Shown: piece by piece, positions 1 to 4,735 of the stretch
How the letters are laid out: every line of letters starts with the position of its first letter
Position numbering within the stretch: position 1 is the first letter of the stretch
Assembly (NCBI GenBank): GCA_902495945.1
Contig: CABUZD010000074.1
Span: 1 to 8,474, forward strand
Length of the DNA: 8,474 bases
DNA from: an uncultured Collinsella sp.
GTDB lineage: Bacteria > Actinomycetota > Coriobacteriia > Coriobacteriales > Coriobacteriaceae
Reading direction: 5' to 3'
Notes under the pieces: model-generated
Databases searched by the model: none
What the model saw: only the letters and a program-made list of their open reading frames with translations
Told to the model about the DNA's origin: nothing
Translations under genes and position numbers: made by a program

Positions 1-334
1 CCTCGCAGTATCCGGTTCTCAAGGTGCACGCCTGCGCTGGTTCCCGGTTCCACCGGGCCGCGCGGCAAGGAGATATATTGCCAGACCGGAGGGGCCCCGT
101 GGGCGGGAATCGCGCACTCCATAATTTGTTCACAAACGAATATGTCCCTCAGTCGCGTCCCTGAGGTTATAACTGAAGCATTGGCTTCTGATATTGGCGA
201 TGACCAGCTGTTTTATGAGTATTGAGACATCGGTCATCTCTGGAGCGCTACTTTACCCCAAAGGCATCAGCTATTTGTTTCCCATCGGTAAAAGGCGGGT
301 TTTGTTCGCCAAGCGTTCTTATATATAGATAGAT
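1..334. other. Gene-poor left edge with small hairpins
   Basis: I see no convincing gene here. Plus frame 1 is open from base 1 to a TGA at 223-225. Its first half is GC-rich and reads like non-coding sequence; the only ATG in it (142) would give 27 residues. Visible structure includes an inverted repeat at 43-57 (CCCGGT, 3-nt loop, ACCGGG), GGCAA/TTGCC at 64-82 around an AT-rich loop, and CCTCAG/CTGAGG at 147-166. Composition shifts from GC-rich (1-120) to AT-richer (121-334). The segment could be a leader or promoter region for something leftward beyond the window, since genes on the minus strand head that way. Confidence 0.5.
9..26 (-). promoter_or_regulatory. Possible rRNA-operon leader/spacer motif at window edge
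   Basis: Read on the minus strand this is CACCTTGAGAACCGGATA. It resembles the TTGAAAACTxxATA-type sequences found just upstream of 16S or 23S rRNA genes in Gram-positive bacteria. A hairpin (43-57) lies directly upstream on the same strand. If the reading is right, an rRNA gene would begin a little beyond base 1, transcribed leftward. The call rests on a short motif remembered from other genomes, and no rRNA sequence is visible in the window. Confidence 0.25.
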
Positions 335-404
335 ACGGGTTCGAACCCATGAAAGGGCGACAAAAAAAGACAGCCAACCGAAGTTGACCGCTTTCTATTC
401 TATG
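335..404. repeat. Diverged copy of the tRNA-Lys terminator block (left copy)
   Basis: This 70-bp block is a direct repeat of 1623-1690. The first 33 bases are identical (ACGGGTTCGAACCCATG through the A-run). The remainder differs at a handful of positions, mostly in the terminator stem, and both copies end CTTTCTATTCYATG. It begins with the palindrome GGGTTCGAACCC, a T-loop-like sequence. Unlike the right copy, no tRNA lies beside it: at 405 the sequence passes straight into unrelated AT-richer DNA. It probably marks the left boundary of the traX-bearing insertion or a duplication endpoint. Confidence 0.85.
362..394 (-). terminator. Intrinsic terminator inside the left repeat copy
   Basis: On the minus strand the arms CGGTCAAC and GTTGGCTG (383-390 and 371-378) close a UUCG tetraloop (379-382), and a run of seven T follows the outer part of the stem. 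It is the counterpart of the tRNA-Lys terminator at 1650-1680. Here it would end transcripts coming from traX and the short frame downstream of it. The loop differs (UUCG versus UCCG) and the stem has drifted, but pairing is kept, partly through G-U pairs. Confidence 0.65.
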
Positions 405-586
405 CTGGAGCATCCAGAGGGTGCTTCCGAACTCGTTTTCTCGCTGCCATTCATGCTTTCGAAGCATCTTTCGACCTTCGCAGTCTCATGTTTTGAGGAT
501 CTGCCGTGTTTATCACTGTTATCAATGAGTGTGTGGAAGTGATCCTCATACAGATTCATGCGATCCGCCAGAGAACTGAGAAGCAT
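395..586 (-). pseudogene. Short open frame downstream of traX, unknown; possibly a chimeric remnant
   Basis: From the first ATG this frame gives 63 residues. The same frame is open back to a stop near 677, so up to about 93 codons could be read, but without ATG, GTG or TTG upstream of 586. The peptide is hydrophilic and charged (for example SLADRMNLYEDHFHTLID) and I do not recognise it. There is only a weak purine-rich stretch ahead of the ATG. The last codons (…SSIE, stop TAG at 395-397) lie inside the 335-404 repeat, so the C-terminus is made of repeat sequence. This suggests a gene truncated or fused at the insertion boundary. It could also be a small real gene co-transcribed with traX, or chance. 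Confidence 0.3.
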
Positions 587-695
587 CTTTCTGCAGCCCT
601 CGTTGTCTATCCTCGCATCTCTCAGGTCTTCCGGAAATTCACAAGCAGTCTTAGGGTCAATTTGTTTCTGCTTTCAGAGACTTGTTTGAGAGTTT

Positions 696-1493
696 TTAAA
701 GACAGTTCAAAACAATATGCGAGACACCATAAAGCAGAGCAAGATGTGCCGGATAGAAAATGTAGAAGAAATATTTCAGCTTCAGCCCTCGCTTGCCATT
801 ATAAAGATTGATAAGCAACAACGAAATTATCGCGGCAGCAACATCAGGATTAAAAATATTAGCTGTAGTGAACTCAAATCCGCCGCCAATTATATGGCAT
901 GACGAAAGGAGCACTGCACATACTGCAGCAAAGAACATCTTAGCTTTGCTGTCGTGGAATAAATAGAATGCAGCCACAAGCAGAATGCCATACGCACCGC
1001 CATCCAGCTTAGTGTATTCAGCTGCCAGTGCTGTCAAAACAATCAGAGCAATTTCTGCAATGTGCCTCTTCCATTTTGAAAGACTTTGTATCTTTTCCAG
1101 AATAATCAAAAAGACCAAGGAAAGCAGGAGCTCATACATAACATTCTGTTGCCGAAGGTCAAATAGCTGCCCGGTTTGAACGAAATCGTATATGGGCTCC
1201 GCAATGATTGCGAAGACAAGCATATTTCGCAGGTACTTCTTTATGTCATGAGTGTGCAAAAATCCCTCAACTATCAAAAAGCAAAATAAGGGAAATGCAA
1301 TTCTGCCAAGAACATGAAGCACATCCGAAGCCTCGCTTAGAATCGCCCACTGTTCGTCTGATATCTGATTGTACGATGCGTGAGTCATGATTCCATTGGT
1401 CAGGACGATCCTGCTTACATGATCGAGAACCATCGAGATGGCCGCTATTATCTTTAATGTGCTGCCGCTAATTCCGTATCTATCTGTTTTCAT
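696..1493 (-). CDS. TraX family integral membrane protein
   Basis: The product is a 265-residue multi-pass membrane protein of the TraX family, named for the F-plasmid protein that N-acetylates pilin; chromosomal Gram-positive members have no settled role. Family landmarks are visible: the N-terminal STLKIIAAISMVLDHV (D24, H25), RIAFPLFCFLIVEGF (64-78), E99, QNVMYELLLSLVF (116-128), DGGAYGILLVAAF (164-176) and a C-terminal YIFYPAHLALLYG (244-256). About seven or eight hydrophobic segments can be counted, and length is close to the family norm. ATG at 1493 is supported by GAAAGGA at 1507-1501, 7 nt upstream. The gene is visibly AT-richer than the housekeeping genes to the right. A tRNA-Lys fragment ends 4 nt from the ribosome-binding site, so there is no room for an ordinary close promoter. 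No conjugation or mobilisation genes accompany it. Confidence 0.88.
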   Translation of the reverse strand: MKTDRYGISGSTLKIIAAISMVLDHVSRIVLTNGIMTHASYNQISDEQWAILSEASDVLHVLGRIAFPLFCFLIVEGFLHTHDIKKYLRNMLVFAIIAEPIYDFVQTGQLFDLRQQNVMYELLLSLVFLIILEKIQSLSKWKRHIAEIALIVLTALAAEYTKLDGGAYGILLVAAFYLFHDSKAKMFFAAVCAVLLSSCHIIGGGFEFTTANIFNPDVAAAIISLLLINLYNGKRGLKLKYFFYIFYPAHLALLYGVSHIVLNCL

Positions 1494-1511
1494 TTCTTTT
1501 TCCTTTCTTTG

Positions 1512-1530
1512 GGTGGGCCGTCAGGGGTTC
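1512..1530 (-). repeat. 19-bp duplicate of the tRNA-Lys 3' end
   Basis: GGTGGGCCGTCAGGGGTTC is identical to 1690-1708, which covers most of the CCA tail, the acceptor 3' strand and the 3' half of the T arm of tRNA-Lys. Identity stops at both sides (1511 G versus 1689 T; 1531 A versus 1709 G). Fragments of a tRNA 3' end are the usual scar of integrase-mediated insertion into tRNA genes, so this may be a remnant attachment site. No integrase gene is in the window. It lies between traX and the GC-rich hairpin block. Confidence 0.8.
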
Positions 1531-1622
1531 AGCCTGCTTCGCAGGCGGCCGCTGCGGCGCTTTCGCGCCTTGCGCGCTGCGCTGGCAAACGCTCGCGCGT
1601 TTACTCAGCTCCGCGCCCCCCG
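1531..1622. repeat. GC-rich hairpin block between two T-loop sequences
   Basis: This block of about 92 bp is very GC-rich and full of short inverted repeats, for example GCCTGC-TTC-GCAGGC at 1532-1546 and the GGCGCTTTCGCGCC region just after. It is flanked by GGGGTTC (1524-1530) and GGGTTC (1625-1630). Without the block and one flank, the sequence would read continuously from the tRNA fragment into GAACCCATG, resembling an uninterrupted T loop. I see no gene in it. It may be a small repetitive element of the host genome. Confidence 0.5.
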
Positions 1623-1690
1623 ACGGGTTCGAACCCATGAAAGGGCGACAAAAAAGCGACCAACCGGAGTTGATCGCTTTCTATTCCATG
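1623..1690. repeat. tRNA-Lys terminator block (right copy)
   Basis: This 68-bp direct repeat of 335-404 runs from the palindrome GGGTTCGAACCC, through the terminator of tRNA-Lys, into the last bases of its CCA tail. This copy sits in its functional place, immediately 3' of an intact tRNA. It is therefore likely the older copy or the one still under selection. The two copies lie about 1.29 kb apart in the same orientation and enclose traX. Confidence 0.85.
1650..1680 (-). terminator. Intrinsic terminator of tRNA-Lys
   Basis: Minus-strand arms AAAGCGATCAAC (1680-1669) and GTTGGTCGCTTT (1664-1653) pair over 12 bp with one G-U pair around a UCCG tetraloop, and the T-run continues to 1650. It begins 8 nt after the encoded CCA, the expected place for a single-tRNA transcription unit. 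It should insulate traX from tRNA transcription. Confidence 0.85.
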
Positions 1691-1764
1691 GTGGGCCGTC
1701 AGGGGTTCGAACCCTGGACCTTGGGATTAAAAGTCCCCTGCTCTGCCAGCTGAGCTAACGGCCC
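1689..1764 (-). tRNA. tRNA-Lys (anticodon UUU), CCA encoded
   Basis: A full cloverleaf can be drawn by eye. The acceptor stem pairs GGGCCGT with ACGGCCC, the D arm is GCTC…GAGC, the anticodon loop is CTTTTAA with TTT at positions 34-36, and the T arm is CAGGG-TTCGAAC-CCCTG. The discriminator is A and CCA is encoded. The anticodon stem pairs GGGA with TCCC; the outermost 27-43 position is a G-A mismatch. The gene has its own promoter (1774-1802) and terminator (1650-1680). Part of its 3' end is duplicated at 1512-1530. Confidence 0.97.
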
Positions 1765-1773
1765 GCGGGTGGC

Positions 1774-1802
1774 ATTGTACCACGGTCTGGGACTATTCCC
1801 AA
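1774..1802 (-). promoter_or_regulatory. Promoter of tRNA-Lys overlapping the aminopeptidase stop
   Basis: On the minus strand TTGGGA (1802-1797) and TACAAT (1779-1774) are separated by 17 bp. Transcription would start around 1767, a few bases before the mature tRNA 5' end at 1764, leaving a very short leader. The aminopeptidase stop codon (1795-1793) lies inside the spacer. A small hairpin (GGGA-ATAG-TCCC) overlaps the same spot, too weak to be a confident terminator. Confidence 0.6.
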
Positions 1803-3073
1803 CTCCATTGGCCGTTCTGGAAAATCACAACTTCACGTCCATCAGGCGTAATGCCCGTAATATCGATGTCGTCCGTGCCGATCATAAAATCGACGTGCGT
1901 GCTCGAGACGTTAACGCCATGCTCCAGGAGCTCCTCCTTGGACATGTCATACCCACCCTCGATGCATTCGGGGAAACCCACACCTAGCGCGAGATGGCAG
2001 CTAGCGTTCTCGTCATAGAGCGTATCGTAGAACAGAACACCACTTTCGCGGATCGGCGTGTTCTTGGAAATGAGTGCGACCTCTCCCAGGTGAGCAGCGC
2101 CCTCGTCAGTATCGATGATACTTGCGAGCGTTGCCTTGCCCACGCGGGCGTCGTAGTCCACCACGCGGCCGCCCTCGAACTTAATCCAAAAATCGTCGAC
2201 CTTATTGCCGTGGTGGATGAGCGGCATGGCAGAGTACACGATACCGTCGGCGCGCATGCGATCGGGCGAAGTGAAGACTTCCTCGGTGGGAATGTTGGGG
2301 AAGAAGGGGTGCCCATCGGGCGTCTTGCCCTTGCCGCCGGCCCACTCGTGACCTTTCGTCATGCCAATCGTCAGATCGGTTCCATTTGCCGCGGTGTAAT
2401 GCAGGTAGTCGAAACGATTGTCGTTCAGGAAACGCAGGTTCTTTTCGAATGCGGCGTCATGGAGTTCCCAGTCGCTCTCTGGGTCCTGGCCATCGGCGCG
2501 CGCGGTGTGCAGAATCGCATTCCACAGCTTATAGATTGCAACCTCATCGGCGTCTCCTGGGAACACCTCGTGCGCCCAAGCCACGACCGGAGCGCCGGCG
2601 ATGCACCACGGATTGATGTTGTAATCCAGTCCACGGCGGAAAACTTTGCACTGCGTATTCCTCGCCTTTGATGCCGCGGCCGGCTTGGCTGGATTGATGC
2701 CCTTGAGGGCCGCAGGATCCGCACCCTCGATAAAGACAAAGCAGGCACCATCCTGGGCCAAGGAATCCAGCTGCATGCGCTTCCACTCGGGCGTCTGCTC
2801 AAAATAGCTTTTCTCGACATGCTCGTACGTAAGCCTCGTCACGGCATCATCGGCCCAAATGACCGTCACGTGGCCGGCGCCGGCAGCATAGGCCTCCGCG
2901 ACCACCACGCGCGCAAACGGCGCGCACTCGACCGGAGACTGAACGACGACCTCCTGGCCGGGCTTGACGTTTACGCCCTTGCGGACGACCAGGCGCGCGT
3001 AGTTTTTAATCTTGGGCTCCAGGGCCTTCATGCCCTCCAGAGCCTCTTCGACCGTCAGGGCAGCTCGAATCAT
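1793..3073 (-). CDS. M29 family metallo-aminopeptidase
   Basis: The enzyme is a 426-residue leucyl/broad-specificity aminopeptidase of family M29 (AmpS, AmpT, PepS), a cytosolic two-metal exopeptidase removing N-terminal residues from peptides. The metal ligands line up with the spacing known for AmpS: E265 in NIPTEEVF, E331 in LGEVALIS, H360 in SCHLALG, H393 and D395 in STHVDF. Length (about 410-420 usual) is complete. The frame can start 12 bases earlier at 3085, but that ATG has no ribosome-binding site, whereas GGAG lies 6 nt before the ATG at 3073, so I chose the latter. Seven residues after H360, where I recall a conserved Tyr, there is Phe (F367). The gene follows a terminator and probably has its own promoter. 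Confidence 0.93.
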   Translation of the reverse strand: MIRAALTVEEALEGMKALEPKIKNYARLVVRKGVNVKPGQEVVVQSPVECAPFARVVVAEAYAAGAGHVTVIWADDAVTRLTYEHVEKSYFEQTPEWKRMQLDSLAQDGACFVFIEGADPAALKGINPAKPAAASKARNTQCKVFRRGLDYNINPWCIAGAPVVAWAHEVFPGDADEVAIYKLWNAILHTARADGQDPESDWELHDAAFEKNLRFLNDNRFDYLHYTAANGTDLTIGMTKGHEWAGGKGKTPDGHPFFPNIPTEEVFTSPDRMRADGIVYSAMPLIHHGNKVDDFWIKFEGGRVVDYDARVGKATLASIIDTDEGAAHLGEVALISKNTPIRESGVLFYDTLYDENASCHLALGVGFPECIEGGYDMSKEELLEHGVNVSSTHVDFMIGTDDIDITGITPDGREVVIFQNGQWSWE

Positions 3074-3101
3074 GTGCCACTCCATCTATCTATAGAACAG
3101 T

Positions 3102-3132
3102 AAAAAGGCGCGCCGCAAAAACGACGCGCCTT
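3102..3132 (-). terminator. Intrinsic terminator of the purC transcription unit
   Basis: Minus strand: AAGGCGCGTCG (3132-3122) pairs with CGGCGCGCCTT (3115-3105) around a T-rich 6-nt loop, 11 bp in all with one G-U pair, followed directly by T residues to 3102. It lies about 30 bp after the stop of the two-TM protein gene and closes the purC unit before the aminopeptidase gene. Confidence 0.85.
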
Positions 3133-3159
3133 ATATCTTAGCGATAAGTATGTATGCAA
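3130..3159 (-). promoter_or_regulatory. Candidate promoter for the aminopeptidase gene
   Basis: TTGCAT (3159-3154) and TATAAG (3135-3130) are 18 bp apart on the minus strand. The -10 is good and the -35 weak. The predicted start, near 3123, falls at the inner edge of the terminator stem, so the new transcript would lack most of the 5' arm and could not form the full hairpin, while readthrough RNA from purC would. This is a pattern match only. Confidence 0.35.
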
Positions 3160-3162
3160 ACG

Positions 3163-3738
3163 CTACTTCTTCTTGGAGTCCTTCTTGTCCTCCTCGGCAG
3201 CCGAACGCTCGATAAGAGCGTTGAGCTTGTTCTCGGACATGCCCTCGGCCTGCGTGCGGTACATGTTGCGCAGGGGACGAATACGAACGAAGTCGTAGAT
3301 AAAATCACCCAGAATGATGACATAGGACAAAACGATACCGACCATCTGGACGGGACTGGACACCGTGCCGCCGGGAGCGAAGTACAGCGAGGCCCAAATT
3401 GCCACGACGAGCACCATGCCAATGGCGAGCACAATCCACCAGATGCGACGGCGCTTGGTGTAGTCCTCGTCCTGCTTGAGGAGGATATTCGACACCGTAT
3501 AGATGCGGTCCTCCTTGGCGCGCTGCTTAGCCTTGCGGGCGCGCTTCTCCTCTTTAGAGAGGCCCTCGAGGTTCTCGCCCTTCTCGAGCTCTTTGCGGCG
3601 TGCCTTAGACGAAGCCGGCACGACGCGAACGGAGCCCGCTGCTTGGCGGGCGGGCTTAGCAGATGCGGCAGACTTGCGCGCAACCCCGGTAACTTCGTGG
3701 GATTGCGTGCGCTTGTTCGTGGCGCTACGGGTACTCAC
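3163..3738 (-). CDS. Lysine-rich two-TM membrane protein, unknown function
   Basis: I do not recognise a named family; it looks like the lineage-restricted proteins of Coriobacteriia. The 191 residues comprise a basic, Ala/Ser/Lys-rich N-terminus (1-45), a charged probably helical or coiled segment (46-80, with LEGLSKEEKRARKAKQRAKE), TM1 at about 99-120 after KRRR, a short loop, TM2 at about 130-151 and a charged tail ending in KKDSKKK. Both tails are likely cytoplasmic given their charge. It starts at GTG (3738), the base after the purC stop, with AGGAG inside the end of purC 9 nt upstream, so translation is probably coupled to purC. A terminator follows. A role linked to purine synthesis is not implied by the sequence itself. 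Confidence 0.85.
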   Translation of the reverse strand: MSTRSATNKRTQSHEVTGVARKSAASAKPARQAAGSVRVVPASSKARRKELEKGENLEGLSKEEKRARKAKQRAKEDRIYTVSNILLKQDEDYTKRRRIWWIVLAIGMVLVVAIWASLYFAPGGTVSSPVQMVGIVLSYVIILGDFIYDFVRIRPLRNMYRTQAEGMSENKLNALIERSAAEEDKKDSKKK

Positions 3739-4626
3739 TTATGCGTTCTCCTTCATGCTTGTGAACTGGGAGCCCGTGATGATCTGGAAGGCCTCGCGAT
3801 AGCGCTCGGACGTGCCATCGATGACCTCGGCGGGCAGGTGCGGGGTCTCCCCCGTCATATCCCAGTTGGCTTTGAGCCAATTGCGGACGAATTGCTTGTC
3901 GTAGCTAGGCTGGATCTTGCCCTCCTCGTAGCTGGCAGCAGGCCAGAAACGGCTGGAGTCGGGCGTGAGGCACTCGTCGATCAGCGTGACCTTGCCATCA
4001 ATAACACCAAACTCGAACTTGGTGTCGGCAATGATGATGCCACGGGTCGCGGCGTACTCGGCAGCGGCCTTGTAGATCTTGAGGGAAAGGTCACGAATCT
4101 GCGTGGCGATGTCCTCGCCCACGATCTCGCAGCAACGCTCGAACGAGATGTTCTCGTCGTGGTCACCGATCTCGGCCTTCGTGGACGGCGTGAACAGCGG
4201 CTCAGGAAGCTTGGAAGCCTCGGTCAGGCCCTCAGGCAGCTGGATGCCGCAGACGGTGCCGTTCTCGTCGTAGGTCTTCTTGCCCGAACCGGTCAGATAG
4301 CCGCGGACGATGCACTCGATAGGAATCGTCTGGGCCTTCTTAACCAGCATGGCGCGGCCAGCGAGGTAGTCACGATACTCAGCAAACTCCTCGGGGAAAT
4401 CCGCCGGGTCGATGGAAACGAGATGGTTGGGGACGATGTCGGCAAACTTATCGAACCAGAATGCCGAGATGCGATTGAGCACCTCTCCCTTAAACGGAAT
4501 CTCGTCGGGAAGAATGAAGTCGAACGCAGAAATGCGGTCGGTGGCGACCATCAGCAGGTTTTCACCGGCATCGTAAATATCACGAACCTTGCCACGGGAA
4601 TCCGGACGACGCTCCATCGTTGTCAC
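3739..4626 (-). CDS. purC: SAICAR synthetase (phosphoribosylaminoimidazole-succinocarboxamide synthase)
   Basis: PurC joins CAIR and aspartate with ATP hydrolysis to make SAICAR in cytosolic de novo purine synthesis. The 295 residues match the longer class (about 300 residues, yeast ADE1-like). Motifs in order: GKVRD (12-16), ATDRISAFD (28-36), ECIVRGYLTGSGKK (104-117), FTPSTKAEIGDHDE (145-158), ADTKFEFG (200-207) and DECLTPDSSRFWP (217-229). The frame is open to a GTG at 4635, but AAGGAG overlaps that codon; the GTG at 4626 has AAGGAG 8 nt upstream and I take it as the start. No other pur gene is in the window. The gene abuts the two-TM protein gene downstream and follows a structured interval after the kinase gene. 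Confidence 0.96.
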   Translation of the reverse strand: MTTMERRPDSRGKVRDIYDAGENLLMVATDRISAFDFILPDEIPFKGEVLNRISAFWFDKFADIVPNHLVSIDPADFPEEFAEYRDYLAGRAMLVKKAQTIPIECIVRGYLTGSGKKTYDENGTVCGIQLPEGLTEASKLPEPLFTPSTKAEIGDHDENISFERCCEIVGEDIATQIRDLSLKIYKAAAEYAATRGIIIADTKFEFGVIDGKVTLIDECLTPDSSRFWPAASYEEGKIQPSYDKQFVRNWLKANWDMTGETPHLPAEVIDGTSERYREAFQIITGSQFTSMKENA

Positions 4627-4657
4627 GTGAGTCACTCCTTACCTAAATACGACAGAA

Positions 4658-4677
4658 ATGCGGGTTCTTTCCCGCAT
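4658..4677 (-). terminator. Hairpin ahead of purC, possible weak terminator
   Basis: ATGCGGG and CCCGCAT form a perfect 7-bp stem with a 6-nt loop. On the minus strand only TT then CTGTCG follows, so the U-tract is poor. It could end kinase transcripts inefficiently or act as an attenuator before the purC ribosome-binding site, about 20 nt downstream. Confidence 0.4.
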
Positions 4678-4678
4678 G

Positions 4679-4734
4679 TTTTCGCAAACTCGGAGCGGCA
4701 GGGACGCAGCCCCTCCTTCACCGAATAGCGAAAA
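4679..4734 (-). promoter_or_regulatory. Structured inverted repeat between kinase gene and purC
   Basis: The outer arms TTTTCGC (4679-4685) and GCGAAAA (4728-4734) pair over 7 bp. Inside them TCGG/CCGA (4690-4693 with 4721-4724), or alternatively GGAG/CTCC (4692-4695 with 4713-4716), and an inner GGG/CCC hairpin can form. Starting one base after the kinase stop codon, this makes a stem with internal loops on the RNA. It matches no riboswitch class I recognise. It may stabilise the kinase mRNA 3' end or be part of a purC leader. Confidence 0.4.
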
Positions 4735-4735
4735 G

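Noticed and set aside
267..467. A minus-strand frame of 66 codons over the left repeat
   Set aside because: It is mostly repeat and terminator sequence, overlaps the other short frame, and has no ribosome-binding site that I can see.
506..902. Two plus-strand frames antisense to the end of traX and the short frame
   Set aside because: They are opposite a clear traX C-terminus and have no coding signature.
1625..1636. GGGTTCGAACCC as the T arm of a second tRNA gene
   Set aside because: With a TTCGAAC loop the stem pairs only two bases before a mismatch, and no acceptor, D or anticodon arm is present; it is a palindrome or fragment at most.
1438..1758. A plus-strand frame across the tRNA-Lys region, ending in a peptide like GVRTLDLGIKSPLLCQLS
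   Set aside because: This is the familiar artefact of translating tRNA genes backwards; it overlaps traX, repeats, a terminator and the tRNA.
3107..3130. The short GC-rich repeats here as a CRISPR array or other tandem array
   Set aside because: Only one inverted pair exists, followed by T residues, which fits a terminator.
3154..4728. A 524-codon plus-strand open frame antisense to purC and the two-TM protein gene
   Set aside because: It is the complement of two well-supported genes in GC-rich DNA, where antisense frames often stay open, and its translation shows no domain.
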